Both the position numbers and the translations under genes were made by a program. From Mycolicibacterium elephantis DSM 44368 (GTDB lineage: Bacteria; Actinomycetota; Actinomycetes; Mycobacteriales; Mycobacteriaceae): 64,000 nucleotides of DNA. Location: contig NZ_ATDN01000023.1 in assembly GCF_004014805.1 (NCBI RefSeq), forward strand, positions 62,001 to 126,000, written 5' to 3'. A model generated the notes under the pieces. It was given only the letters and a program-made list of their open reading frames with translations. It was not told the origin of the DNA and made no database searches. This document shows positions 8,038 to 16,929 of the stretch, piece by piece. How positions within the stretch are numbered: the stretch's first letter is position 1; each line of letters begins with the position of its first letter.

Positions 8038-9651
8038 GTGACCGTCGAGCACCGCCTGCAGCAGTCCTACTGGGCGGCCGACCGCAGTGTCGACCTGGTG
8101 CAGGCTTCGGTGGGACAGGTACTGGCACAACGAAGTGGCGAGCGCCCGAACCTGACCGCACTCGTCGGCACCCGGCACGGTTTTGGTGAACACGTGCGGA
8201 TCACGTACGGGGAGCTGTACGAGGAGGCCACTCGGGTGGCGACCGCACTGTCGCGGACCGCCACCCGCGGTGATCTCATCGCCCTGTGGGCACCGAATGT
8301 CGTGGAATGGCCCATCGTTCAGTATGGTGCCGCCCTGGCTGGGATGGTGCTGGTGGCGCTCAACCCGGTTCTGCGCGACGACGAACTGGAATACGCGTTG
8401 ACCCATTCGGGTGCGAAGGTACTGCTGCACGCCGACACCAGCCGGGACTATCAGATGGGCGAGGTCGCCAAGCGAGTCAGCGACGGAATCGATGGCTTAC
8501 AACGGATCTCGCTGGCCGACGACGCGTGGTGCGCATCCGAGCCGGATCCGGCTGCGATCGCTGACGTGACGCCCGACGACCTCGCGATGCTGCAGTACAC
8601 GTCCGGCACCACCGGACGCCCCAAGGGGGTACTGCTCACCCACCGGGCGTTGGTGAACGTGGCGCGGCTGACCATGACCGCGGCCGGAGCCCGCGTGCGC
8701 GGTGTCTGCGTCAATCCATTGCCGATGTTCCACACCGCCGGCTGTGTGATCGGCACCCTCGGACCGCTGTGGCTGGGCGGAACCGCGGTGCTGGTTGAAC
8801 GGTTCACCCCGGCCGAGACGCTGGCGACGCTGCGCGACGAACAAACCGATGTGCTGTTCTTCGTCCCGCCGATCCTCGACGCGCTGCTGGCCGCACAACG
8901 AAGCCAGGACGCACCCGCCCCGCAGATACCGGTCATCATGGGTGGTGCCGCACGGGTGCTGCCGGAGATGATCGACGGTGCCGCAGAGGTTTTCGGGGCC
9001 ACCGTGCTCAACCTGTTCGGGCAGACCGAGCTGGCCCCGGTGCTGTCGATGACCCGTCCCGACGACAGCCACCGGGATCGCACCACCACGGTGGGGCGCC
9101 CGCTGCCCCAGGTGGACTGCAAGGTCGTCGACCCACGTACCGGCGCCGTAGTGCCCGTAGGCGAGCAGGGGGAGATCTGCGCGCGCGGCTATCAGCAGTT
9201 CGTCGAATACCTGCACGATCCGGCGGCCACCAGGGCCGCCGTCGACGAGGAGGGCTTCGTCCACACCGGCGATCTCGGGACACTGGACCAGCGCGGGTAC
9301 CTCACCGTGACCGGCCGGCTGAAGGAGATCATCATCCGCGGCGGGGAGAACATCGCGCCCGCCGACGTCGAGCAGCACCTGGAGGGACACGAGGACGTCA
9401 GCGACCTCGCCGTGGTCGGTATCCCCGACGACCGGTGGGGCGAGGTCGTCGCGGTGGTGTTCCGCAGCCAGGGTGATCCCGCGGAGGTCAAGAAGCGGCT
9501 GGTCGCGGCTGCCGAGTCGAAGCTGGCCTCGTACAAGCGGCCCGCCCGCTGGTTCGTCAGCGATACCGCGTTCCCGGTCACGCCCACCGGCAAGGTGCGC
9601 CGGTTCGCCCTGCGGGACTCGGTATTACGTGGGGAAGTGCGAGAGCTATGA
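8038..9651 (+). CDS. AMP-dependent acyl-CoA synthetase (FadD-type ligase)
   Basis: A 537-residue class I adenylate-forming enzyme starting at GTG 8038, 3 bp after the SDR stop. The phosphate-binding motif YTSGTTGRPKG (about 186-196), NLFGQTE, HTGDLG, the GRLKEIIIRGGENI hinge and the C-terminal catalytic Lys in TPTGKVRRF are all intact. It makes acyl-CoA from a carboxylic acid, ATP and CoA. The C-terminus overlaps the start of a second, different ligase, so the operon activates at least two acids or pathway stages. Confidence 0.92.
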   Translation: MTVEHRLQQSYWAADRSVDLVQASVGQVLAQRSGERPNLTALVGTRHGFGEHVRITYGELYEEATRVATALSRTATRGDLIALWAPNVVEWPIVQYGAALAGMVLVALNPVLRDDELEYALTHSGAKVLLHADTSRDYQMGEVAKRVSDGIDGLQRISLADDAWCASEPDPAAIADVTPDDLAMLQYTSGTTGRPKGVLLTHRALVNVARLTMTAAGARVRGVCVNPLPMFHTAGCVIGTLGPLWLGGTAVLVERFTPAETLATLRDEQTDVLFFVPPILDALLAAQRSQDAPAPQIPVIMGGAARVLPEMIDGAAEVFGATVLNLFGQTELAPVLSMTRPDDSHRDRTTTVGRPLPQVDCKVVDPRTGAVVPVGEQGEICARGYQQFVEYLHDPAATRAAVDEEGFVHTGDLGTLDQRGYLTVTGRLKEIIIRGGENIAPADVEQHLEGHEDVSDLAVVGIPDDRWGEVVAVVFRSQGDPAEVKKRLVAAAESKLASYKRPARWFVSDTAFPVTPTGKVRRFALRDSVLRGEVREL

Positions 9652-11315
9652 GAACCGTCGCCGAAATCGAGGCCTGTCGGCAGGAACTGCGGGACCGGTT
9701 CCCCGTCTGGCAGCCGCGCAGCCTTGCCGGCTGGCTCGACGAGTGTGCAAACCGCTACGCCGAGCGGCCGTTCGTCATCACCGACGATGTCACGCTCACC
9801 TACGCCGACGTCGCCGAGCAGTCGCGCCGCATCGCCGCCGGCCTGGCCGGGCTGGGCGTCCAACCCGGTGACCGGGTCGGCATGGTGATGGCGAACTATC
9901 CGGAGTTCGTCACCGTCAAGTTCGCGATCGCCCGCACCGGTGCGATCGCGGTGCCGTTCAACTACCTGTACCGGACCAACGAACTCGGTTTCGTGCTGGC
10001 GGATTCCGGCTGCCGTGTGCTTGTGACCATGACCGGCTTCGGCGCCCTCGACTACCAGGCGATGCTGGACGGGATTGTCCCTCAGTGGGACGCGCCGGAC
10101 TTCAGCACGACCGCACCGGACCGCGCCCTGCGGCACGTGGTGCTGCTCGACACCGATGGCACCGCACGCCAAGGAGTGCAGAACGTCGCCGACCTTGCGG
10201 CAACCGTAGCACCCGCGCCGCAACTTGATGTGGCGCCCGACGCCCCGGGCGACATGCTCTACACCTCGGGTACGACCGGATCACCGAAGGGCGTGCTGGT
10301 CTCCCACGATGCGGTGTTGCGTACCGCCTACGCGTCCGCGCTCACCCGCGCGTACCAGGACGGCCGCCGAATCCTGTTCTCGCTGCCCTGCTATCACATG
10401 TTCGGCTACGTCGAAGGGATCCTGTCGGCGATGTACGTCGGCGGAGCCGTCATCCCGCAGCCGTCGTTCTCCGCCGAGGGGTATTTCGCGGGCATCCAAC
10501 GACATCGCGCCAACGACATCCTGTGCGTGCCGACAATGGCGGTCGCGATGGTGGAGTCCACCACGCGCCACGACTACGACCTGAGTTCACTGGGCGCGGT
10601 GCTCTGCGGATCCGCGCCGGCGCCGATCTGGTTGTGGGAACAGGTGCAGAGCGAATTCGGTGTCGACGAGATCGTCACCGGATACGGGATGACCGAGTGC
10701 GGCGGCGCGATGACGCTGACCCTGCCCGAAGACCCGCTGCACCTGACGTCGGAGACGGTGGGCCGTCCGAAACGCGCTGGTGCAGCGTCGGTCCCGGGCA
10801 CCGACGCGCTGGTGGTCTACGAGACGGTGGACGGCGAACTGGTATCGCACGGCCCGACGACGATGCTCGGCTATTGGAACCGGCCCACCGAGACATCGGC
10901 GGCCCTTCGGGACGGGCGGTTGTTCTCCGGCGATCTCGGCACGGTGCGCGCCGACGGCTACCTCGAGTTGACGGGCCGAAGCAAGGAGCTGTACAAGAGC
11001 GGCGGCGAGCTCGTCATGCCTAAGGAGATCGAGGAGGTACTGCAGCGCCATCCGGCTGTCAGCCAGGCGTTCGCGTTCGGTCTCAGCGACGAGCGGTGGG
11101 GTGAAATCGGTTGCGTCGTCGTGGTCCCCGCGCCCGAGGCCGCGCTCACCGAAGAAGACGTGTTGGCGCACTGCCGCAGGAACCTGGCCCGCTTCAAGGT
11201 GCCCAAGCGGGTGGTGTTTTACGACGCGGCATCGCTGCCGACCACCCCGACCGGCAAGGTGCAGAAGTTCCGGCTGGCGGAGGAAGTCAGCTCACGCGCC
11301 CAACAAGAAATTTAA
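9648..11315 (+). CDS. AMP-dependent acyl-CoA synthetase (FadD-type ligase)
   Basis: A 555-residue adenylate-forming ligase overlapping the previous ligase by ATGA at 9648. The P-loop YTSGTTGSPKG lies at about 205-215, GYGMTECGG is the A5 region, and GRSKELYKSGGELVMPKEIEE is the hinge. The catalytic Lys sits in TPTGKVQKF. It is clearly divergent from its neighbour, so a different substrate is likely. It ends the first transcriptional block; an AT-rich regulatory gap of 128 bp follows before the MaoC gene. Confidence 0.92.
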   Translation: MRTVAEIEACRQELRDRFPVWQPRSLAGWLDECANRYAERPFVITDDVTLTYADVAEQSRRIAAGLAGLGVQPGDRVGMVMANYPEFVTVKFAIARTGAIAVPFNYLYRTNELGFVLADSGCRVLVTMTGFGALDYQAMLDGIVPQWDAPDFSTTAPDRALRHVVLLDTDGTARQGVQNVADLAATVAPAPQLDVAPDAPGDMLYTSGTTGSPKGVLVSHDAVLRTAYASALTRAYQDGRRILFSLPCYHMFGYVEGILSAMYVGGAVIPQPSFSAEGYFAGIQRHRANDILCVPTMAVAMVESTTRHDYDLSSLGAVLCGSAPAPIWLWEQVQSEFGVDEIVTGYGMTECGGAMTLTLPEDPLHLTSETVGRPKRAGAASVPGTDALVVYETVDGELVSHGPTTMLGYWNRPTETSAALRDGRLFSGDLGTVRADGYLELTGRSKELYKSGGELVMPKEIEEVLQRHPAVSQAFAFGLSDERWGEIGCVVVVPAPEAALTEEDVLAHCRRNLARFKVPKRVVFYDAASLPTTPTGKVQKFRLAEEVSSRAQQEI

Positions 11316-11336
11316 TAGTAGATAGAAAATCTGCTA
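11316..11336. promoter_or_regulatory. Imperfect inverted repeat (operator candidate) upstream of the MaoC operon
   Basis: The 8-bp arms TAGTAGAT and ATCTGCTA flank a 5-bp spacer and match at seven of eight positions. The element lies in an unusually AT-rich stretch directly after the preceding stop codon and about 110 bp upstream of ATG 11444. The size and symmetry suit a dimeric repressor such as a TetR protein, but no known regulator site is recognised. Confidence 0.4.
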
Positions 11337-11373
11337 GCGTGGTCAAGAGTCCCAGCTAGAGCCCAAATCGCGT

Positions 11374-11392
11374 ATTGAATCAGTATTAAAAA
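11374..11392 (+). promoter_or_regulatory. AT-rich TTGAATC element upstream of the MaoC operon
   Basis: This reads ATTGAATCAGTATTAAAAA. It shares TTGAATC plus an AT-rich tail with the element at 17294-17315, one base being gapped, and more loosely with the one at 27517-27539. It lies about 50 bp upstream of the ATG, where a promoter would be expected. Whether it is a -10 region or an operator cannot be told. Confidence 0.35.
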
Positions 11393-11443
11393 CAGCAGGT
11401 CGCGACCCCTCTGGTGGCAAGGGGCACAAGCTCAGGAGGCGGT

Positions 11444-11896
11444 ATGCAGATCTATCCGACACTGGAGGACTTCACGGGCGCCGTCGGCGCTGAACTCGGA
11501 CCCACCGACTGGCTGGAGATCACCCAGGACCGGGTGAACCTGTTCGCCGACGCGACCGACGATCACCAGTGGATCCACGTCGATCCGGAGCGCGCCGCCT
11601 CCGGACCCTTCGGCGGAACCATCGCGCACGGCCTGCTCACCCTGTCCCTGCTGCCGCGCTTCATGCACGAGCTCTACCGGGTCGACGGCGTGACGATGGC
11701 CATCAACTACGGCCTCAACAAGGTCCGCTTCATCTCCCCGGTGCCGGTGGGCGCGAAGATCCGCGCGCGCTCCACCATCGCCGACATCACCGCCGTCGAC
11801 GGCGGCGCACAAGTCTCCATGGTCACCACCATCGAGCTCGAGGGAGCCGCCAAACCGGCCGCGGTCATCGAATCGATCATCCGCTATGTCAAGTAG
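11444..11896 (+). CDS. MaoC-family (R)-specific enoyl-CoA hydratase
   Basis: A 150-residue single hot-dog protein starting at ATG 11444 behind a strong AGGAGG site at 11434-11439. The hydratase motif is visible as FADATDDHQWIHVD followed by GPFGGTIAHGLLTLSLLP, with the catalytic Asp and His residues. It hydrates 2-enoyl-CoA to (3R)-hydroxyacyl-CoA, which fits the MFE-2-like SDR upstream. The stop overlaps the next coding start by 11 bp. It is the first gene after the regulatory gap and so probably the first of its own transcript. Confidence 0.92.
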   Translation: MQIYPTLEDFTGAVGAELGPTDWLEITQDRVNLFADATDDHQWIHVDPERAASGPFGGTIAHGLLTLSLLPRFMHELYRVDGVTMAINYGLNKVRFISPVPVGAKIRARSTIADITAVDGGAQVSMVTTIELEGAAKPAAVIESIIRYVK

Positions 11897-13109
11897 CAAC
11901 GGGCACGAATCCCGTTACTGGGCCCGCGTGGCGGCGGCGCAGCGCCTGTACGCGGCCCTCGCCGCTGGTGACCGCGAGGCGCTGAACACGCTGCTGCACC
12001 CCGACTTCGTCGGCCATGCCGCCGAGGGCCTGCCGCTCGGCATGGGCGGCGAGCACAACGGCCCCGAGGCCATGCAGCAGAACCTGTGGTGGCGCATCGG
12101 CGAGCATTTCCGGATGCGCGCGGACGCGCGGCAGTTCGAATCACTTGGTGACGGCAGCCTGATGGTCAGCGGCCGCTACGTCGGAAAGGCCCGCCGTACC
12201 GGGAAACCGTTGGAAGCGGAGTTCATTCACGTAATCGACTTCGCGGCCGACGGCCGGATCAGCGGACTGCGCCAGCTGACCGACACCGCGGCATGGCATG
12301 CGGCGCTCGAGGGTCCGGAACCCCTGCAGACCTTCGAGTACTCGGTGACCGACGGCGTGGCGACGGTCTGCCTGAGCCGGCCCGAGGCGCGCAACGCGAT
12401 CGACATGAGAGTGGCGCAGGAGACGCTGGAGGTCGCGCGGCGCATCGCCGCAGACGACACCGTCCGTGCGGTGCTGATATGCGGCAACGGTCCGGCGCTC
12501 ACCGTGGGCGGCGATATCATCTACTTCCGGCACGACCGGTCCGAGTCGTTCGGCGATCTCATCCAGTCGATGACCGTGCCGTTCCACCAGGGCTTCGATC
12601 TGTTGAGCCGACTCGACGTCCCGATCGTGACCGCCGCACACGGCGTCGTCGCAGGTGGCGGACTGGGTTACGTGTACGCGGCAGACATCGTGCTGGCGGC
12701 CGAGGGCACCCGCTTCGTCACCGCATTCGCCGGGCTCGGGGTATCCGGTGACGGCGGCGGAACGTGGTATCTACCGCGGCTTATCGGCCCCCGCCGCGCC
12801 GCCCAGGCCTATCTGCGGAACACCCCGATCACCGACAAGGAAGCCCTGGAGTGGGGTCTGATCAACGAGATCGTGCCCGCTGACGAAATACGGGACCGTG
12901 CAATGGCCGTGGCCACCGAACTGGCGCATGGGCCGACGAAGGCCTACGCCGCCATGCGGCGGCTGCTGCGCGAAAGCTGGGACAATGACCTGCCGACCCA
13001 GTTCGCGGCCGAGACCCGCGTCATCAAGGACACCGCCGACACCGCGGACGCCGCGAACGCGATCACCGCGTTCCCCCAGAAGCGCAAGCCCGAATTCATC
13101 GGAAGGTAA
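11886..13109 (+). CDS. SnoaL-like domain fused to enoyl-CoA hydratase/isomerase
   Basis: A 407-residue protein with two recognisable parts. Residues 10-140 are SnoaL/NTF2-like: a helix ending LYAALAAGDREALNTLLHPDF, then strands containing MVSGRYVGKA and AEFIHVIDFAADGRI. Residues 150-407 form a full crotonase, with LTVGGDI and VVAGGGLGYVY oxyanion segments. The catalytic region SGDGGGTWYLPR has Asp, not the Glu of classical hydratases. SnoaL domains bind hydrophobic ring compounds or act as cyclases and isomerases, so the fusion may present a cyclic substrate to the crotonase. No frameshift is needed to make the fusion; the frame is continuous. Confidence 0.85.
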   Translation: MSSSNGHESRYWARVAAAQRLYAALAAGDREALNTLLHPDFVGHAAEGLPLGMGGEHNGPEAMQQNLWWRIGEHFRMRADARQFESLGDGSLMVSGRYVGKARRTGKPLEAEFIHVIDFAADGRISGLRQLTDTAAWHAALEGPEPLQTFEYSVTDGVATVCLSRPEARNAIDMRVAQETLEVARRIAADDTVRAVLICGNGPALTVGGDIIYFRHDRSESFGDLIQSMTVPFHQGFDLLSRLDVPIVTAAHGVVAGGGLGYVYAADIVLAAEGTRFVTAFAGLGVSGDGGGTWYLPRLIGPRRAAQAYLRNTPITDKEALEWGLINEIVPADEIRDRAMAVATELAHGPTKAYAAMRRLLRESWDNDLPTQFAAETRVIKDTADTADAANAITAFPQKRKPEFIGR

Positions 13110-13114
13110 CGAGC

Positions 13115-14275
13115 ATGCCCGGACTGACGGCCGATAGCGCCGAACATCGCGCGATCCGCGAGAGTGTCGCCGGTATCGCGCAACGTTACGGCCCGCAGTA
13201 TTTCCTGGAACGCGCCCGGTCCAACGGCGGGATCGAGGAGCTGTGGAAGGATCTCGGCGCCGCGGGCCTGCTGGGTGTGCACCTGCCCGAGGAGTACGGC
13301 GGTGGCGGCGGCGGCATGGCCGAAGCGGTGGTTGTCGTCGAAGAGCTTGCCGCACACGGCATGCCGCTGCTGATCTGGGTGATCTCCCCGGCGATCTGTG
13401 GCAGCATCCTGGCGCACCACGGCTCGCACCAGATGAAGCAGACGTGGTTACCGGTCATCGCCGACGGCACCCGCAAGATGGCGTTCGGCATCACCGAACC
13501 CGACGCCGGGTCGAACAGCCACAACGTGAAGACCACCGCCACCCGCACCGACAAGGGGTGGTCGATCTCCGGGTCCAAGTACTACATCTCCGCGGTGGAC
13601 CAGTGCGACGCCATCCTGCTGGTCACCCGGGACGCCGAGCACTCCACGCCGGAGAAGCCCAGGCTGTCGCTGTTCGTCGTGCCCACGGACGCGCCCGGGC
13701 TGTCGTACCAGCAGATCGACACCTCGATCGTGTCTCCCGACAAGCAGTTCACCGTGTTCCTCGACGACGTGCAGGTGGGCGAGGAGGCACTGATCGGTGT
13801 TGCGGGCAACGGATTACGCCAGGTGTTCGACGGGCTGAACCCGGAACGAATACTCGTCGGCGCGCTGTCCACCGGCATCGGCCGGTACGCCATCAACAAG
13901 GCCACCGAATACGCCAAGCAGCGCACCGTGTGGTCCACCCCGATCGGAGCCCATCAGGGAATCGCGCATCCGCTGGCTGAGGCGCACATCGGGGTCGAGC
14001 TGGGCCGGCTCGCCACCATCCGCAGCGCCGAGCTGTTCGACGCGGGTGAACCCGCCGGCGAGGCGGCCAACATCGCGAAGTTCGCCGCATCCGAGGCCGC
14101 GTTGAAGGCACTCGATCAGGCCATCCAAACCCACGGCGGCAACGGGCTTTCCCACGAGTACGGCCTCTCCGAACTCTGGTTCGTCACCCGCCTGATGCGC
14201 ACCGCACCGGTCAGCAGGGAGATGGTGCTCAACTTCGTCGCCCAGACCTCGCTGGGGCTGCCCCGCTCGTATTAG
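13115..14275 (+). CDS. Acyl-CoA dehydrogenase family protein
   Basis: A 386-residue FAD-dependent acyl-CoA dehydrogenase. FGITEPDAGSNSHNVKTTA and SGSKYYIS are the flavin- and substrate-binding signatures, and QTHGGNGLSHEYG is the usual C-terminal segment. The loop that carries the catalytic Glu as YEGT in many family members reads RTAPVSREM here, so the base must come from another position or the enzyme is atypical. It starts 5 bp after the crotonase fusion and ends 8 bp before the flavoprotein, so it lies within one operon. It likely introduces the 2,3-double bond into a ring-bearing acyl-CoA. Confidence 0.88.
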   Translation: MPGLTADSAEHRAIRESVAGIAQRYGPQYFLERARSNGGIEELWKDLGAAGLLGVHLPEEYGGGGGGMAEAVVVVEELAAHGMPLLIWVISPAICGSILAHHGSHQMKQTWLPVIADGTRKMAFGITEPDAGSNSHNVKTTATRTDKGWSISGSKYYISAVDQCDAILLVTRDAEHSTPEKPRLSLFVVPTDAPGLSYQQIDTSIVSPDKQFTVFLDDVQVGEEALIGVAGNGLRQVFDGLNPERILVGALSTGIGRYAINKATEYAKQRTVWSTPIGAHQGIAHPLAEAHIGVELGRLATIRSAELFDAGEPAGEAANIAKFAASEAALKALDQAIQTHGGNGLSHEYGLSELWFVTRLMRTAPVSREMVLNFVAQTSLGLPRSY

Positions 14276-14283
14276 GAGAAGTC

Positions 14284-15594
14284 ATGTCAGACAACCAATT
14301 CGACGTCGTCGTGATCGGAGCGGGAGCGGGCGGACTGTTCACCGCGGCACGTCTCGCGCACCAGGGCTACCGCACCCTCGTCGTCGAGCGGCTGGACAAG
14401 GTCGGCGGCCGAGCGTCCACCGACGACATCGACGGCTTCAAGGTCAACGTCGGCGCGATCGTCATCGAGGTCGGCGGGATCACTCAGCAGACCTGTGAAG
14501 AGGTCGGCGCGCCGTTCGACATCCGCGAGCCCAAACCGCCGATCCTGTACCGCATCGGCGGCAAGGATGTCGACGTCACCGGCGGCGGCTGGGGTTTCCT
14601 GCTGGGCAAACTCACCCGGCAGGCCGCGAAGCTCGTCAAGGGCATCGGCGCCGCGCGCAACGACTCCGGCCTGCCGGAGGACGAGCTGTCGACCGCGGAA
14701 TGGGTGGCGAAGTACACCAAGAACGAAGGCGTGCACGGCATCTTCCGCAACATGTGTGCGTCGGTCTTCGCGGTGGGCTCCGACGAACTGCCCGCGCGGG
14801 TGTTCCTCACCTACTTCACCCGTAAGAGCGCGTTCAAGCGGTTCGGTTTCCACCCCGAGGGCACCATCGGACTGTGGAAGGGCCTCGCGGGTGTGGTGGA
14901 GCGCGACGGCGGCACGATCTGGCTGTCCACCCCGGCCACGAAGATCCTGCTCGACGGGAACCGGGTCACCGGTGTCGAGGTGCTCCGGGACGGCCGGCCC
15001 GTGCGTATCGACGCGCCGATCGTCGTCAGCGACGTCGGCCCCGCGGCCACGGTGAAACTGCTTGGCGAGGAGAATGTTCCACGCGACTACCTGGAGATGG
15101 CGCAGCGCGGCGACCGGCCCACTTCGATGATCTCGGTGAACTTCGCCAGCTGGGAGCGGCTGGTCGACGTTCCGGGAATGCTCAGCTTCTCGAAGTCGCG
15201 CCGACTGGCCTACATCGCGAACTTCACCGACACCTGCCCGGAGATGGCTCCCGACGGGTGGAACCTCTACGTCGGCACCTCGGTGCCCGCGAACCCGCTC
15301 GGTGACTTCGACGAGGCGGCCGAAACCGAACTGCTGCTGCAGGACCTGCGCGACAACATCGAGAACTTCGATGAGCGCACCCGCATCATCAATACCGCGA
15401 TCACGCGCGACGATTGGCCCCCGCAGCGCGCGGTGGCGGGATTCGACCTGCCGCACGACACGCCGATCACCGGACTGTGGAACGTCGGCGACGCTGTCAA
15501 GGAGTACGCCAACGGCGGCACCACGGCGTGCGCGGAGACCGCAAAACTGGTGGTAGACAAGATCATTGCCGGATATCCACTCGCGGTGCGCTGA
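14284..15594 (+). CDS. FAD-dependent oxidoreductase, phytoene desaturase/amine oxidase type
   Basis: A 436-residue flavoprotein. The N-terminal Rossmann motif VVVIGAGAGGLFTAARLA (about 8-25) and the ERLDKVGGRAST segment place it among phytoene-desaturase-like or amine-oxidase-like enzymes. The C-terminal FAD motif is GLWNVGDAVKEYANGGTTACAETAK. An AGGAGA site precedes ATG 14284. In a catabolic operon such an enzyme would desaturate or isomerise a hydrophobic ring or polyene. The direct neighbours are membrane and oxidase-subunit genes, so its electrons may enter the respiratory chain. The substrate is unknown. Confidence 0.83.
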   Translation: MSDNQFDVVVIGAGAGGLFTAARLAHQGYRTLVVERLDKVGGRASTDDIDGFKVNVGAIVIEVGGITQQTCEEVGAPFDIREPKPPILYRIGGKDVDVTGGGWGFLLGKLTRQAAKLVKGIGAARNDSGLPEDELSTAEWVAKYTKNEGVHGIFRNMCASVFAVGSDELPARVFLTYFTRKSAFKRFGFHPEGTIGLWKGLAGVVERDGGTIWLSTPATKILLDGNRVTGVEVLRDGRPVRIDAPIVVSDVGPAATVKLLGEENVPRDYLEMAQRGDRPTSMISVNFASWERLVDVPGMLSFSKSRRLAYIANFTDTCPEMAPDGWNLYVGTSVPANPLGDFDEAAETELLLQDLRDNIENFDERTRIINTAITRDDWPPQRAVAGFDLPHDTPITGLWNVGDAVKEYANGGTTACAETAKLVVDKIIAGYPLAVR

Positions 15595-15607
15595 CGCGGG
15601 AGATCCG

Positions 15608-16336
15608 ATGGCTCGAAGCAGCAGCGCACCCGCGGACCTCCGGCAGACCGTGCTCGCGGTGTGCGGTTGGTGCGGACCGCTCACCATCCTGGTGACGTTC
15701 ACGGGCTGGCTCATCGCGGGCGTCCTGCCGTTTCCGCTGGGTCCGTCGGACTCGCCCGACGAGGTGGTCGCCTTCTACGGGGACGGTATGCACGTCTCCA
15801 TCGGGTTCGTGATCGCCACGCTGGGCATCTCGTTGGTCATCCCGCTGATAGCGGCGATATCGCACCTGATGCTCACCGGCACACCGGAATCGCGCCTACT
15901 GTCGGTCGTGCAGCTGGTGTCCGGGAGCGTCACCGCGGTGCTGCTGCTGGTACCGATGCTGATCATGGCGGTCATCGCGTTCCGCCCGGTGCCGGACCCG
16001 GCGCTCGCGGTGCTGCTCAACGACCTGGCCTGGCTGCTGTTCATCACCCCGGTCGCGCCGTTCATCATCCAGAACCTGGCCATCGCCGCGTCGGCGCTGC
16101 GTGATCCGGCTTCGCCGTTTCCCGGCTGGCTCGGCTACCTCAACTGCTGGATCGCCTTCACGTTCAGCTTCGATGTGCTGGCGCTGGTGTTCAAACACGG
16201 CCCGTTCACGTGGAACGGGGTGCTGATCTTCTGGTTGGCGCTCACCACCTACTCCATCTTCCTGCTGGCCATGGGCCTGATGGTGCGCCACCGCGCGACC
16301 GACCGCGCGACCGAGGAAGTGGGGCTCGCTCCATGA
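15608..16336 (+). CDS. Integral membrane protein of unknown function
   Basis: A 242-residue protein starting at ATG 15608, with about six hydrophobic membrane segments (for example LTILVTFTGWLIAGVLPF, FVIATLGISLVIPLIAAI and TAVLLLVPMLIMAVIAF). I see no transporter signature or metal-binding motif. The frame is open further upstream, but the ATG at 15608 follows a GGGAG site. It overlaps the oxidase subunit III gene by 4 bp, so it may be an assembly or partner subunit for the two oxidase-like genes that follow. Confidence 0.75.
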   Translation: MARSSSAPADLRQTVLAVCGWCGPLTILVTFTGWLIAGVLPFPLGPSDSPDEVVAFYGDGMHVSIGFVIATLGISLVIPLIAAISHLMLTGTPESRLLSVVQLVSGSVTAVLLLVPMLIMAVIAFRPVPDPALAVLLNDLAWLLFITPVAPFIIQNLAIAASALRDPASPFPGWLGYLNCWIAFTFSFDVLALVFKHGPFTWNGVLIFWLALTTYSIFLLAMGLMVRHRATDRATEEVGLAP

Positions 16337-16929
16337 CCGAGCACGGTCTCACGGTCGCCCGGCGCGTGCCCGACGTGCGGCAGCGCCGTCTGGCCAGCGA
16401 CACCGCGTTCTGGGGCTTCATCTTCGCCGACATGACGGTGTTCGCCCTGTTCTTCATCGCCTACCTGTGGCAGTTCGGCAGCAACCGCAGCGAGTTCCGG
16501 GCCGACGCTGCGCATCTGGTGATCTGGCTTGGCCTCACCAACGCGCTGATCCTGCTGACCTCGTCGTATCTGGTGGTCCGCGCGGTGCAGAAGCACCGGG
16601 CCGGTACCGATGCCCGGATGCTGATCGGCTGGGCGCTGGCGCTGGCGGCGGCATTCGCCCTGGTGAAGTCCGGGGAGTATGCGATCGAGATCAGCGCCGG
16701 GCACACGCTGAAGTCGTCGACCTTCTTCATGTACTACTTCGTGCTCACCGGCCTGCACCTGATGCATGTGCTGATCGGCAGCACGCTGCTGCTGACCTGG
16801 TGGCGCGGCGAGCGGTCGGGGCGGCCCGTCAGCTTCCGGTTCGCGGAGAGTGCCGCCGGGTACTGGCACATGGTCGATCTGCTCTGGATCCTGATCTTCT
16901 CGTTCGTCTACATCGGGAGCCACGCATGA
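16333..16929 (+). CDS. Cytochrome c oxidase subunit III family protein (NorE-like)
   Basis: A 198-residue membrane protein with about five segments. DTAFWGFIFADMTVFALFFIAY, FMYYFVLTGLHLMHVLIG and YWHMVDLLWILIFSFVYIG match the short heme-copper oxidase subunit III/NorE family. Subunit III does not carry heme but stabilises subunit I. No subunit I or II gene is present in the window, so the protein must join an oxidase encoded elsewhere or have another role. ATG 16333 overlaps the preceding stop, and its own stop overlaps the subunit IV gene. Confidence 0.85.
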   Translation: MTEHGLTVARRVPDVRQRRLASDTAFWGFIFADMTVFALFFIAYLWQFGSNRSEFRADAAHLVIWLGLTNALILLTSSYLVVRAVQKHRAGTDARMLIGWALALAAAFALVKSGEYAIEISAGHTLKSSTFFMYYFVLTGLHLMHVLIGSTLLLTWWRGERSGRPVSFRFAESAAGYWHMVDLLWILIFSFVYIGSHA

